Shown: positions 9,944 to 19,302, numbered from the stretch's first letter. The stretch: DNA of 64,000 nucleotides from Thermus oshimai DSM 12092 (GCF_000373145.1 NZ_KB890603.1:248001-312000); one strand, 5' to 3'. Numbers and translations are program-made. Notes: a model not told the origin generated them from the letters alone.

Positions 9944-9972
9944 AGTATACGACTTTTCCGCATCAAAAACAA
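9944..9972 (-). promoter_or_regulatory. argG promoter (TTGTTT, 17 nt, TATACT)
   Basis: Minus-strand -35 TTGTTT (9967-9972) and -10 TATACT (9944-9949) with ideal 17-nt spacing. The -10 lies in an AT-rich, imperfectly symmetrical stretch (TGCATAAGTATACGA) that loosely resembles an ARG box; an ArgR operator here is a guess, not a match. Confidence 0.65.
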
Positions 9973-9989
9973 GGTTAGGGGCCCGGTTC

Positions 9990-10019
9990 TTGACGAAATC
10001 GCCTGAATGAAAGTAGAAA
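9990..10019 (+). promoter_or_regulatory. candidate promoter of the lipoprotein-protease pair
   Basis: TTGACG (9990-9995) followed after 18 nt by TAGAAA (10014-10019). It would start an mRNA near 10026 carrying the 14-codon ORF at 10056. Confidence 0.45.
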
Positions 10020-10055
10020 ACCCCCGGCGCAAGTGCCAAACGAGGAGGTCTGTTT

Positions 10056-10100
10056 ATGGCCTACAGGTATCCAAGGTTCTGCGGGGAGGTTGCCTTATGA
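10056..10100 (+). CDS. 14-codon leader ORF coupled to the lipoprotein gene
   Basis: ATG at 10056 is preceded by a strong GAGGAGGT 7 nt upstream. The frame encodes MAYRYPRFCGEVAL and its TGA (10098-10100) overlaps the ATG of the lipoprotein gene in an ATGA junction. The good ribosome site and the exact coupling suggest it is translated. Three Arg and two Pro codons in 14 could slow ribosomes, but there is no clear attenuator hairpin. The function is unknown. Confidence 0.5.
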   Translation: MAYRYPRFCGEVAL

Positions 10101-11809
10101 GGAAAGCCTTTTTACCACTTTTGATGGGGTTAAGCCTGCTTCTCACGGCCTGTCCGGGGCCAAGGAGCGCCCTCCCATCGGGTGACCACACCCTAAACGT
10201 AGCGGTGGTGAGCGAGGGAGCTGGGGCTCCGGTGCAGGGGACCACCTTGCGCCTATACCTCGAGAGGCTTCTCTTACGCACAGCCAGCGCCAATGCGGAA
10301 GGGCGCTTCACCTTTGACCGGCTCCCCGAGGGGGTCTATCGCCTCGAGGTCCAAAAGCCCGGTATGGCGGGGAGCGTGGTGGAGGGCATCCGTGTGCCGG
10401 ATATGGACAGCATCACCGTCATCCAGAAGCCGGCCTTTGACCAAAGCGCCACCACCACCCCACCTACCCTGATCGTCACCCAAAACGGCACCGACCCTCT
10501 GGAGGGCCAGACCTTCACCAACGCCATCCCCTTCCGGGTCCAAGTGGACACCTCCAAGGACTACGTGAAGCCCATGCGCTACATCTACGTGGCCTTGGGC
10601 CGCACGCCGGGCGCGGCCTTCCTGACCCAAACCGCCACCTCCAGCCGGCGCCTCTTTACCGATACAGAGGACACCGATAACCAGACCCTCTCTGGTTCCC
10701 AAGTGGCTGGCTTCGGGGATGTGGACGGCGAGGAGGTGTACCTAGAAGTGGTGGCCTACGACTTCAACAACAACCGCAGCCACTACATCCTTCCCTTGAC
10801 CTTTATCAATACCGCTTCTGCGCAGAACAATACGGTAAGCGCCCCTACTGGGGTGGCGGCCACGGCCATCACCCTGACCCAGGCCGTAGGCTTCTACAGC
10901 GTTAAGGCCCCCACGACCCTCACCGTGCCCCTGGGCAAGGGTCAGGTGGGGGAGATGCCCCTGGCGGCGCCCGAAGGGAGCAACCTCTACGTGGAGGTGC
11001 GTTGGTGCTACACGGCTTCCACGGTTCCCTTCGCCTTTGATATTGAGCGTTCTGAAGACGGCCAGAACTGGACCCGGGTGGGCACCGTGGGGGGTTCTCG
11101 AAGCAATAGCTGCCCCAGCAACGCCTTCAACCGCCCCTTCTACTTCCGGGATGCCTCTCCAGACCTCACCCCCGGCCAGACCTACTACTACCGGGTGGTG
11201 GCCCGGGGTGCCAACCGGGCGGAGAGCGCCCCCAGCTCCACCACCCCTTTGCCCCCCTTCTTCGCCCCCCTCGTGGCTCCCGCGGACGAGGCCAAGGACG
11301 TGTCTAAAACCCCAGACTTTGTCATCGGGCATCCGCAGCTGGATTTAGGCGCGGACGGAGCGGCGTACAACCTGGTCCTCTGGGACACCCTCACCGGGGA
11401 CTGGGTAGCCTGGCAGACCTTAGGGGGGGGGCTCCTCCAGGTGGAGTTCGGTACAGGGGATCAGGGCAATGGGATTCTCCAAGGGGAGGCTCTGGTGTAC
11501 GGATTCCTTGGCAACGTCCCCACGATTTACACGGATACGACGGATCCTAACAACCCCAACCTTGTACCCGTAAACGTATCCCAGGGCACCGTGACCCTGC
11601 CCTACAACTTTGACGGCTACGCCTCCTTGTCCGAGCTCCAGGCCTACCGAACCTATGCTTGGCAGCTTTATGCCAGCTTCGCCTACAAGTACAACCCGGA
11701 GGAAAACCGGATCTCCGCCTACAGCGTTCAGACCTGGCCCAGCTCTACCTCCTTTATCCGCCTAAGCCGCCCTGGGACCCAGGTCTTTGAGTTCACCACG
11801 GGGGAGTGA
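10097..11809 (+). CDS. large secreted lipoprotein with beta-sandwich repeats, unknown function
   Basis: 570 residues from the ATG that has its own GGGAGGT site and begins a lipoprotein signal peptide (MRKAFLPLLMGLSLLLTAC, lipobox LTAC). An N-terminal carboxypeptidase-regulatory-like segment (EGRFTFDRLPEGVYRLEVQKPG, residues ~55-85) is followed by Ig/fibronectin III-like parts, including TYYYRVVARGANRAESAPS near residue 370 and a final Tyr/Asn-rich part. Codon use is less GC-biased than in flanking genes. The subtilisin gene follows after 4 nt, so the pair is co-transcribed; it may be a surface partner or substrate of the protease. Confidence 0.75.
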   Translation: MRKAFLPLLMGLSLLLTACPGPRSALPSGDHTLNVAVVSEGAGAPVQGTTLRLYLERLLLRTASANAEGRFTFDRLPEGVYRLEVQKPGMAGSVVEGIRVPDMDSITVIQKPAFDQSATTTPPTLIVTQNGTDPLEGQTFTNAIPFRVQVDTSKDYVKPMRYIYVALGRTPGAAFLTQTATSSRRLFTDTEDTDNQTLSGSQVAGFGDVDGEEVYLEVVAYDFNNNRSHYILPLTFINTASAQNNTVSAPTGVAATAITLTQAVGFYSVKAPTTLTVPLGKGQVGEMPLAAPEGSNLYVEVRWCYTASTVPFAFDIERSEDGQNWTRVGTVGGSRSNSCPSNAFNRPFYFRDASPDLTPGQTYYYRVVARGANRAESAPSSTTPLPPFFAPLVAPADEAKDVSKTPDFVIGHPQLDLGADGAAYNLVLWDTLTGDWVAWQTLGGGLLQVEFGTGDQGNGILQGEALVYGFLGNVPTIYTDTTDPNNPNLVPVNVSQGTVTLPYNFDGYASLSELQAYRTYAWQLYASFAYKYNPEENRISAYSVQTWPSSTSFIRLSRPGTQVFEFTTGE

Positions 11810-11813
11810 AACG

Positions 11814-13910
11814 ATGAGGAAGGTGAATCTACGTCCCAATGGGCGGACTTGGCTGGTCACCCTTGGCTTGGCGCTCCTTCTTGGGGCCTGCACCCAGCCT
11901 ACGGGCCGCGCTCCACAGGGGCCGGCCCAAGCGCCCGAGCTGGCTTCCCGTGAAGGGGTGACCTACGTTCAGGGCCAGGTGGTGGTGGCCTACCAGGAGG
12001 AAGGGGCCCTACAAGAGGCCATCCGTAGGCTAGGGGCAAAGGAAATCGCCCGGATTCCCGAGCTCAAGGCGGCCTTGCTCCAGGTGCCTGGCGATGCCTT
12101 GAAGGCTAGCCAGGCTCTTAAAGGGCTCCCCGGTCTTCGCTACGCCGAACCCCACCTGGCCATGGTTCAGGCCCCCAAAGACGATCCTGTGGAGCGGCTT
12201 GGCGGGGGTGGGAGCTTGGCCCCTTTGGGTAACCCAGCCGACCAGGTCTTTGACGAGCTTCCCCAGTACGCCCTAGACCCCCGGCACCTGGACGCCAAAG
12301 GGGCTTGGGACCGCGGCTTCATGGGCGAGGGGGTGACGGTGGCCATCATTGATGACCCCGCGGACGTCACCCACCCCGACCTGGCGGCCAACTGGGCGGG
12401 AAGGGCCTATGACCCGGTAACCGATACCACCTACACCTCCGCCCAAGACTGGCTGAACTTTATCCAGGGCTTAGGGGCTTTGGGGGAGACCTACCACGGC
12501 ACCTTTGTGGCCTCCACGGTGAGCGCCCCCAAGGACGGCCAGGGGATTGCCGGGCTGGCCCCCAGGACCAAGTTCCTGCCGGTGGCCATCTTCCAGCCGG
12601 GCTATGTGGGGGACTTCTACGTGGCCCGGGGGGTGGTCTGGGCGGTGAACCGGGGGGCCCAGGTGCTCAACAACTCCTGGGGTGGCCTAGGGTACGGGAA
12701 CCTGGTGAAAGAGGCCTTTGACTACGCCCTGGCCAACAGTGTGGTGGTGGTGGCCAGCGCTGGGAACTCCTACAAGGACGAGGTCCGCACCCCCGCGGGC
12801 TATCCCGGCATCATCGCCTCGGCTGCCGCGGACGGCAATCGGAACAAGACCGATTTCTCCACCTACGGCCGCCACGTTTCCAGCGCCGCTCCTGGTCTAG
12901 ACGTGCTCCTTGCCAACCCCACCTGGCTTGGGGGCGGGTACGGCCTTATCTCCGGCACCTCCTTCTCCGGCCCCTACACCGCCGCGGCCGCGGCCCTGGT
13001 GAAGGCGGCCTGCCCCGAGGCCACCCCCTACCAGGTACGCCGGGCCCTGGAGACCACCACCTGGGAGCGGCGCTTCACCCGGGAGAAGGGCTGGGGCCAT
13101 CTGAACGCCCGCAACCTGGCGGACCTCCTGGCCCAGGGGTGCGGCGCCCTGCCCCAGAAGGGCTCGGTGGTGCGGGTCAAGGTGGAGTACCAGAACGAGC
13201 GGGGCACCTTCCCGGGCCTTTTCGCGGACGTGATCCTCCGGGGGCGGGGCCTCCGCCCTGGGGACCCCACGGACCCTACGCCCATGTACTGGGCCAAGAC
13301 GGACGCGAGCGGAGAGGCCTGGTTCTACGAGATCGCCCCCGGTACCTACGATATCTACGTGGCCGGCGCGGATCTGGCCCTCACCGGCGGCCTGCCGGAG
13401 GAGCGGGGGATCTTCGTGGGCACCCTGGTGGCCACCCCTGGTTCCAGCGCGGGGCAGCCGGACTACAAGCCGGTGCGCCTCTTGGCCACGGAGGTGGACC
13501 TCAACCCCACGGACCCCTACGAGCCCAACGACACCCGGGCGCAGGCCGCGCCCATCGCCTACGGCCAGACCACCCAAGTGGCCTACATCTTCGGCCAGCC
13601 CCAGGACTACGACTTCTTCGCCTTCACAGGGACCGCGGGGGACCAGATCCGGGCCCGGGTGTACGCCCGCTCCAGCCTGGGGGGCACCCTGGACTCCTAC
13701 CTCTACCTCCTGGACGGCAACGGCAACGTGCTGGCCCAGAACGATGACCTTGTCCCCGGGCAGATCACGGATTCCGAGATCACCTACACCCTGCCCGCGG
13801 ACGGGACGTACTATCTGGTGGTGACGAGCTACACCATCGCCGAAGGCGGTGAGGACAACAACCCCTTCAACAAGTACCGCCTCGAGCTCCAAGGTACGTC
13901 GGCTCCCTAG
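11814..13910 (+). CDS. lipoprotein-anchored subtilisin-like serine protease with PPC domain
   Basis: 698 residues. The ATG at 11814 starts a lipoprotein signal (lipobox LLGAC). An inhibitor-I9-like propeptide (VVVAYQEEGALQEAIRRLGA) precedes the S8 catalytic domain, with the triad at about Asp180 (VAIIDDP), His228 (YHGTFVAS) and Ser383 (GTSFSGP). The usual D-(S/T)-G after the catalytic Asp is D-D-P here, but the Asp is kept. A carboxypeptidase-regulatory-like Ig domain and a C-terminal PPC domain (DPYEPNDTRAQAAPI ... YYLVVTSY) follow. Likely a cell-surface or secreted thermostable protease. A terminator follows. Confidence 0.93.
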   Translation: MRKVNLRPNGRTWLVTLGLALLLGACTQPTGRAPQGPAQAPELASREGVTYVQGQVVVAYQEEGALQEAIRRLGAKEIARIPELKAALLQVPGDALKASQALKGLPGLRYAEPHLAMVQAPKDDPVERLGGGGSLAPLGNPADQVFDELPQYALDPRHLDAKGAWDRGFMGEGVTVAIIDDPADVTHPDLAANWAGRAYDPVTDTTYTSAQDWLNFIQGLGALGETYHGTFVASTVSAPKDGQGIAGLAPRTKFLPVAIFQPGYVGDFYVARGVVWAVNRGAQVLNNSWGGLGYGNLVKEAFDYALANSVVVVASAGNSYKDEVRTPAGYPGIIASAAADGNRNKTDFSTYGRHVSSAAPGLDVLLANPTWLGGGYGLISGTSFSGPYTAAAAALVKAACPEATPYQVRRALETTTWERRFTREKGWGHLNARNLADLLAQGCGALPQKGSVVRVKVEYQNERGTFPGLFADVILRGRGLRPGDPTDPTPMYWAKTDASGEAWFYEIAPGTYDIYVAGADLALTGGLPEERGIFVGTLVATPGSSAGQPDYKPVRLLATEVDLNPTDPYEPNDTRAQAAPIAYGQTTQVAYIFGQPQDYDFFAFTGTAGDQIRARVYARSSLGGTLDSYLYLLDGNGNVLAQNDDLVPGQITDSEITYTLPADGTYYLVVTSYTIAEGGEDNNPFNKYRLELQGTSAP

Positions 13911-13924
13911 CCTGGAAACGATTG

Positions 13925-13954
13925 GACCCCGGGGGCGCTCCCCCCGGGGTCTTT
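13925..13954 (+). terminator. intrinsic terminator after the protease gene
   Basis: Perfect 11-bp stem GACCCCGGGGG / CCCCCGGGGTC with a 5-nt loop, followed by TTT. It ends the lipoprotein-protease transcript and also lies just past the convergent lpd gene. Confidence 0.8.
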
Positions 13955-13964
13955 ACCTTGGGGC

Positions 13965-15332
13965 TTAAAGGTGAATCGGCCTCTCCCACGCCGCCAGGGC
14001 GGCCTCCTTGAGGATCTCGGAAAGGGAAGGGTGGGCGTGGGGGGCGCGGCCCAGGTCCTCGGCGCTGGCCTTGAAGAAGATAGCTAGAGCGGCCTCCGCC
14101 AGCACGTCCCCCACCCGGGCCCCGATGCCGTGGACCCCCAGGATGCGGTCCGTGTCCCGGTGGGCCAGGACCTTGACGAAGCCCTCCGTCTCCCCCATGG
14201 CCCGGGCCCGGCCGGAGGCGGAGTAGGGGAACCGGCCCACCTTGTAGGGGATGCCCTGGGCCTTAAGCTCCTCCTCCGTGTACCCCACCCCCGCCACCTC
14301 GGGGTGGGTGTAGACCACGCTGGGGATGGCCAGGTAGTCCACGTGGCCCACCCCCGTGGCCATGTGCTCCACCGCGGCGATGCCCTCCTCGCTGGCCTTG
14401 TGGGCCAGCATGGGCCCCCGGATCACGTCCCCGATGGCGTAGATGTGGGGGTGTTTGGTCCTCAGGTGCCCGTCCACGGGGATGCGGCCCCGCTCGTCCG
14501 TGGAAAGCCCCGCCGCCTCCAGGCCAAGGCCGTCCGTGTAGGGCCGCCGCCCCACGGCCACGAGGACCCGGTCGGCCCAAAGGGCCTCGCCCCCCTCGAG
14601 CTCCACCCGGGCCCCTTTCCCCTCAGGGGCCACCCGCACCACCCGCACCCCGGTGCGGATCTCCAGGCCCTCCTTCTTGAAGATCTTTTCCGCCGCCCGG
14701 GAAAGCTCGGCGTCCATGGTGGGGAGGATGCGGTCCATGTACTCCAGCACGGTGACCTTGGCCCCGAGCCGGTGCCAAACCACCCCGAGCTCGAGGCCGA
14801 TCACCCCGCCCCCCACCACGACGAACCGCTCGGGCACCTCCGGGAAGCTCAGGGCCTCGGTGGAGGTCACCACCCGCTCGTAGTCCACCTCCGCCCAGGG
14901 GGGGATGAGGGGGGCGCTCCCCGTGGCGATGAGGAGGTACCGCCCTTCCAGGACCTCCCCCGTCTCCGCCACCTCCACCTTCTTCTCGGAAAGGAAGCGG
15001 GCCGTGCCCAGGTGGCGGGCGATGCCGTTTTTCTTGAAGAGGAACTCAATCCCCTGGGTGTTGGCCTGGACCACCTTGTCCTTGTGGGCGAGAAGGGCCC
15101 CTAGGTCTAGGCTGAAGCCCTCCACCTTGAGCCCAAGAAGGCCCTTTTTCACCTCGTAGATGCGCTCGGTGGTCTCCAGGAGGGCCTTGGAGGGGATGCA
15201 CCCCACCCTTAGGCAGGTCCCCCCCAGGGCCTTCTCCTTCTCCACCACCCCCACCTTCATCCCCAGCTGGGCCGCCCGGATGGCCGCCACGTACCCCCCG
15301 GGGCCGGCCCCGATGACCAGGAGGTCGTACAC
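13965..15332 (-). CDS. lpd: dihydrolipoamide dehydrogenase (E3)
   Basis: Flavoprotein that reoxidises the lipoyl groups of the E2 subunit using NAD+. 455 residues. FAD-binding GAGPGGYVAAIRAAQLG at the N-terminus, redox-active disulfide in GGTCLRVGCIPSKALL, NAD-binding GGGVIGLELG, second FAD site IYAIGDV and the C-terminal active-site HAHPSLSE are all intact. Last gene of sucA-sucB-lpd, one base after sucB, so it most likely serves the 2-oxoglutarate dehydrogenase complex, though E3 can be shared. Confidence 0.97.
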   Translation of the reverse strand: MYDLLVIGAGPGGYVAAIRAAQLGMKVGVVEKEKALGGTCLRVGCIPSKALLETTERIYEVKKGLLGLKVEGFSLDLGALLAHKDKVVQANTQGIEFLFKKNGIARHLGTARFLSEKKVEVAETGEVLEGRYLLIATGSAPLIPPWAEVDYERVVTSTEALSFPEVPERFVVVGGGVIGLELGVVWHRLGAKVTVLEYMDRILPTMDAELSRAAEKIFKKEGLEIRTGVRVVRVAPEGKGARVELEGGEALWADRVLVAVGRRPYTDGLGLEAAGLSTDERGRIPVDGHLRTKHPHIYAIGDVIRGPMLAHKASEEGIAAVEHMATGVGHVDYLAIPSVVYTHPEVAGVGYTEEELKAQGIPYKVGRFPYSASGRARAMGETEGFVKVLAHRDTDRILGVHGIGARVGDVLAEAALAIFFKASAEDLGRAPHAHPSLSEILKEAALAAWERPIHL

Positions 15333-15333
15333 C

Positions 15334-16530
15334 TCACACCTCCAGGAGGAGCCGCACGGGGTTTTCGATGAGCTCCTTCACCCGGCGGAGGAAGGTCACC
15401 GCCTCCCGACCGTCCACGATGCGGTGGTCGTAGGAGAGGGCCAGGTACATCATGGGCCTTATCACCACCTGCCCCTCCCGGGCCACGGGGCGCTCCTGGA
15501 TGGCGTGCATGCCCAGGATGCCCACCTGGGGCGGGTTCAGGAGGGGGGTGGAGTTGAGGGAGCCGTAGATCCCCCCGTTGGTGATGGTGAAGGTGCCCCC
15601 CATGAGCTCCTCGGGCTTGAGCTTCTTGGTGCGGGCCCGTTCGGCGAAGTCCGCGATCTGCCGTTCAATCTCCGCGAAGGAAAGCCGGTCCGCGTCCCTT
15701 AGGACGGGCACCACCAGGCCCTCGCCGCCCCCCACGGCGATGCCGATGTCGTAGTAGCGGTGGTAGACGATGTACCCGTCCCGGATCTCCGCGTTGAGCT
15801 CGGGGATCTCCTTCAGGGCCTGGACCACCGCCTTCACGAAGAAGCTCATGAAGCCCAGCTTCACCCCGTGCTTCTTCTGGAAGGCCTCCCCGAGCTCCTT
15901 CCTCAAGGCGATGACCGCGGACATGTCCGCCTCGTTGAAGGTGGTGAGCATGGCCGTGGTCTGGCGGGCCTGGAGGAGCCTTTCCGCGATGCGGCGGCGC
16001 AGGGGGGTCATGGGCACGGCCTCGTCCACCCGCCAGGGCTTCTCCGCAGGGGGTGCGGTGGGGGGCGGCGGGGTCTGGACAGGGGGTGGCGGGGGCGGGG
16101 CGGGTTCGGGCCTGGGGGCGGTTTCCAGGTGGCGGAGGACGTCCTCCTTCAGGATCCGCCCGCCGAGGCCCGTGCCGGGGACCGCCTCGGGGGCCACGCC
16201 CTTTTCCGCCATGAGCCTCTCGGCCGCGGGCATGGCCAGGGGGCCTTCCGCCTCCCGGGCCTCCTCAGGCTTGGGCGCGGGGGCGCTTTGGGCTGCCCCC
16301 TCCTCCAGGAGGGCGATGGCCTCCCCCACCCGGGCCGTCTCCCCGGTGCGCTTCAAGATCCGCTTCAGCGTGCCCGCGAAGGGGGCGGGAAGCTCCAAGG
16401 TGGCCTTGTCGGTGATGAGCTCCACCAAGGGCTCATCCTGCCGGAAGGCCTCGCCCTCCTTCTTGAGCCAAGCGCCGATCTCCACTTCCACGATGGACTC
16501 GCCCACAGAGGGCACCACGAGCTCTTTCAC
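15334..16530 (-). CDS. sucB: 2-oxoglutarate dehydrogenase E2, dihydrolipoamide succinyltransferase
   Basis: Core of the 2-oxoglutarate dehydrogenase complex. 398 residues: one lipoyl domain with the modified Lys in [11 protein letters not shown] (about residue 43), a peripheral subunit-binding domain near 95-132 ([20 protein letters not shown]), a Pro/Ala-rich linker, and the catalytic domain ending in [12 protein letters not shown] with the His/Asp pair. One lipoyl domain and the [12 protein letters not shown] start favour the succinyltransferase over pyruvate dehydrogenase E2. It lies between sucA (11 nt) and lpd (1 nt). Confidence 0.96.
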   Translation of the reverse strand: MKELVVPSVGESIVEVEIGAWLKKEGEAFRQDEPLVELITDKATLELPAPFAGTLKRILKRTGETARVGEAIALLEEGAAQSAPAPKPEEAREAEGPLAMPAAERLMAEKGVAPEAVPGTGLGGRILKEDVLRHLETAPRPEPAPPPPPPVQTPPPPTAPPAEKPWRVDEAVPMTPLRRRIAERLLQARQTTAMLTTFNEADMSAVIALRKELGEAFQKKHGVKLGFMSFFVKAVVQALKEIPELNAEIRDGYIVYHRYYDIGIAVGGGEGLVVPVLRDADRLSFAEIERQIADFAERARTKKLKPEELMGGTFTITNGGIYGSLNSTPLLNPPQVGILGMHAIQERPVAREGQVVIRPMMYLALSYDHRIVDGREAVTFLRRVKELIENPVRLLLEV

Positions 16531-16541
16531 TTAGGACCTCC

Positions 16542-19220
16542 TTACCTAAAGGCCTCTTCCAAGAGGGCTTCCTGCTCCTTCTTGTGCACCTTGGAGGAGC
16601 CCACCGCGGGGCTTGGGGACTCGGGCCGGGCCACCACGCGGAAGGGGTGGCCGAAGATCTCCCCGCAGAAGCGGGCCTGGAGGTACCACCAGGCCCCCTG
16701 GTTTACCGGCTCCTCCTGGACATAGACTACGGGGGTTTTCTTGGGGTAGGGCGAAAGGGCTTCCTTAAGCTCCTCCTCCGGGAAGGGGTAGAGGAGCTCC
16801 AGCCGGAGGATGGCCACGTCCTCCGCCCCAAGCTCCCGGCGCTTGGCGAGGAGTTCGTAGTAGACCTTGCCCGAGGTGAGGAGGACCTTCCGCGCCCCCT
16901 TCACCTTCTCCCCGATGACCTTCTGGAAGCGGCCCGAGGCGAGCTCCTCCAGGGGGGAGACCGCCTCGGGGTGGCGGAGGAGGCCCTTGGGGGTCATGAC
17001 GATGAGGGGCTTGCGCAGGGGGCGCTTCACCTGGCGGCGGAGGAGGTGGAAGTACTGGGCGGGGGTGGTGGGGTAGGCCACCTGGAGGTTGTCCTGGGCC
17101 CCAAGCTGGAGGAAGCGCTCCAGGCGGGCGGAGGAGTGCTCGGGGCCTTGGCCCTCGAGGCCGTGGGGGAGGAGGAGCACCAGCCCCGAAAGCCGGTTCC
17201 ACTTGGCCTCCGCGCTGGCCAGGAACTGGTCTATGTACACCTGGGCCACGTTGACGAAGTCCCCGAACTGGGCCTCCCAGAGGATGAGGCCCTCGGGGTA
17301 GTCCAGGCTGTAGCCGTACTCAAAGCCCAAGACCCCGGCCTCGGAGAGGGGGGAGTTGTGGATCTCCACCTCCGCCTGGCCCGCCTCTAGGTGCTGGAGG
17401 GGGAGGTAGGGGGCGCCGGTCTCGTAGTCAAAGAGGGCGGCGTGGCGCTGGGTGAAGGTGCCCCTTAGGGCGTCCTGGCCCGTGAGGCGCACCCGGTGCC
17501 CCTCCACCGCCAAGGAGGCGAAGGCCAGGGCCTCCGCCGTGGCCCAGTCCAGGGGGCGCTTCTCCTCGGCCATCTCCAGGCGGGCCTCCAGGAAGCGCTT
17601 GAGCTTGGGGTGCAGGCGGAAGCCCTCCGGCAGGGCGGTGAGGCGCCTTAAGAGGTCCTTCAGCCTTTCCTTGGGCACCCCGGTGTCCGCCTCGGGCACC
17701 AGGCGGTCCGGCCCCCCTACGTAGCCCTTCCAGATGCCGGAAAGCCCGTGGGGGATCACGGGGCCGGGCTCGGCCTTGACCCGGGCGAACTCCGCCTCGA
17801 GGCGCTCCAGGTACCCTTCCCGCATGGCCTTTAGGGCCTCCTCCGTGACCACCCCCTCACCCTTAAGGACCTCCGCGTAGACCTTCCAGGGTTCGGGCTT
17901 TTTGGCGATGAGGGCGTACATGGGGGCCTGGGTGAAGGTGGGCTCGTCCGTCTCGTTGTGCCCCCGGCGGCGGTAGCCCACGAGGTCCAGGACCACGTCC
18001 TTGCCGAAGCGCTGGCGGTAGGCCAGGGCCAGCCTGAGGATGAACCAGAGGGCGTCCAGGGCCTCGGCGTTCACGTGGAAGATGGGGGCCCCGATCATCT
18101 TGGCGATGTCCGTGGGGTAGCGGCCGGAGGTGTACTCCGAGGGGAGGGTGGTGAAGCCCAGCTGGTTGTTGGCCACCACGTGCAGGGTCCCCCCCACCCG
18201 GTAGCCGGGCAGGCCGGAGAGGTTGAGGGTTTCCTGGACGATCCCCTCCCCGATGAAGGCCGAGTCCCCGTGGACCAGGATGGCGAGGCCCTTTTTCCTT
18301 TCCCGGTCCCCGAAGCGGTCCTGCTTGGCGCGAAGCCTTCCCAGGGTCACGGGGTTCACGAACTCCAGGTGGCTGGGGTTGAAGGCCAGGGAGACGTGCA
18401 CCGGGCCGTAGGGGGTTTCCTGGTCCGAGGAGAAGCCCAGGTGGTACTTCACGTCCCCCGCGTAGCCCTCGGGGAAGATCTCCTCAAACTCGCGGAAGAT
18501 GCGCTCCAGGGGCTTGCCCGCCACGTGGGCCAGGACGTTGAGCCGCCCCCGGTGGGCCATCCCTAAGACCACCTCCCGCACCCCAAGCCGGGCGGCCTCC
18601 AAGACCGCTTCCTTGAGGAGGGGGATGAGGCTTTCCAGGCCCTCGGCGCTGAAGGTCTTGGCCCCCAGGTACTTCTTCTGCAGGAACTCCTCAAAGAGGC
18701 TGGCCTGGAGGAGGGCCTCCAGGAGGCGGCGCCGGGTTTCGGGGTCCGGCTTGGGCCAGGGGGCCTCCAGGGCCTCCCGGAGCCACTCGGCCTCCTCGGG
18801 CTCCACGTGGGCGAGCTCTATGCCCACGGGGCCCAGGTAGACCGCCTCCAGCCTCTCCAGAAGGGCCCTTAGGGTGGGGGCGCCGAAGGTGGGGGGGAGG
18901 GGGCGGTCCAGGTCGGCGGGGCCCAGGCCGTGGGCCTCGAGGCTTAGGGCCCGGGGCCTGGGCCGGGGCCGCCCCAAGGGGTCAATCTGGGCCGCCAGGT
19001 GGCCCTGGGTGCGGTAGGCCTCCACCAGGCGGGCCACCTTTAGGAGGAAGGCCCCCTCCTCCGGCGCCAGGGTGGGGGAGGGGGCTTCTCTTCGTCGTCC
19101 GTCCTCCAGGGTGAGGCTGGAGAAGTACCGCCGCCACTCTTCCGGAAGGGCGAAGGGGTCCTCCAGGTAGGCCCGGTAGAGGGCCTCCAGGTAACCTTGG
19201 CTTTCCAGCGTGAGCTCCAT
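16542..19220 (-). CDS. sucA: 2-oxoglutarate dehydrogenase E1
   Basis: Thiamine-diphosphate-dependent decarboxylase of the TCA cycle. The start is set at the ATG (MELTLESQGYLEAL) with GGGAGG 5 nt upstream; a TTG four codons earlier is less likely. 892 residues, slightly short for the family. The N-terminal segment EALYRAYLEDPFALPEEWRRYF is the E2-contact helix of SucA proteins. ThDP/substrate motifs include VLGMAHRGRLNVLAH, HLGFSSD and GDSAFIGEGIVQETLNLS. First gene of sucA-sucB-lpd, with a 21-bp palindrome 36 nt upstream of its start. Confidence 0.96.
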   Translation of the reverse strand: MELTLESQGYLEALYRAYLEDPFALPEEWRRYFSSLTLEDGRRREAPSPTLAPEEGAFLLKVARLVEAYRTQGHLAAQIDPLGRPRPRPRALSLEAHGLGPADLDRPLPPTFGAPTLRALLERLEAVYLGPVGIELAHVEPEEAEWLREALEAPWPKPDPETRRRLLEALLQASLFEEFLQKKYLGAKTFSAEGLESLIPLLKEAVLEAARLGVREVVLGMAHRGRLNVLAHVAGKPLERIFREFEEIFPEGYAGDVKYHLGFSSDQETPYGPVHVSLAFNPSHLEFVNPVTLGRLRAKQDRFGDRERKKGLAILVHGDSAFIGEGIVQETLNLSGLPGYRVGGTLHVVANNQLGFTTLPSEYTSGRYPTDIAKMIGAPIFHVNAEALDALWFILRLALAYRQRFGKDVVLDLVGYRRRGHNETDEPTFTQAPMYALIAKKPEPWKVYAEVLKGEGVVTEEALKAMREGYLERLEAEFARVKAEPGPVIPHGLSGIWKGYVGGPDRLVPEADTGVPKERLKDLLRRLTALPEGFRLHPKLKRFLEARLEMAEEKRPLDWATAEALAFASLAVEGHRVRLTGQDALRGTFTQRHAALFDYETGAPYLPLQHLEAGQAEVEIHNSPLSEAGVLGFEYGYSLDYPEGLILWEAQFGDFVNVAQVYIDQFLASAEAKWNRLSGLVLLLPHGLEGQGPEHSSARLERFLQLGAQDNLQVAYPTTPAQYFHLLRRQVKRPLRKPLIVMTPKGLLRHPEAVSPLEELASGRFQKVIGEKVKGARKVLLTSGKVYYELLAKRRELGAEDVAILRLELLYPFPEEELKEALSPYPKKTPVVYVQEEPVNQGAWWYLQARFCGEIFGHPFRVVARPESPSPAVGSSKVHKKEQEALLEEAFR

Positions 19221-19255
19221 CTTGCCTCCCAAGGGGGGATACCCCCTTCACTAAA

Positions 19256-19276
19256 CTACACCAAAAACCGGTGTAG
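19256..19276. promoter_or_regulatory. palindrome CTACACC-7 nt-GGTGTAG, probable operator
   Basis: Perfect 7-bp inverted repeat with an AAAAACC spacer, between sucA (minus) and the enoyl-CoA hydratase gene (plus). The same TACACC-7 nt-GGTGTA layout recurs at 38345-38363. It fits a dimeric repressor or activator site; the regulator is unknown. Confidence 0.5.
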
Positions 19277-19290
19277 GGGCCCCGCCCCTT

Positions 19291-19296
19291 TACAAT
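19291..19296 (+). promoter_or_regulatory. -10 box TACAAT, leaderless promoter
   Basis: TACAAT ends 6 nt before the ATG at 19303. There is no canonical -35; the palindrome at 19256-19276 covers the -35 region, so a bound protein could control this promoter. Confidence 0.55.
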
Positions 19297-19302
19297 GGGG
19301 GC

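Noticed and set aside
9930-9960. ArgR operator (ARG box) before argG
   Set aside because: Only about half of the consensus positions match; kept as a remark, not a feature.
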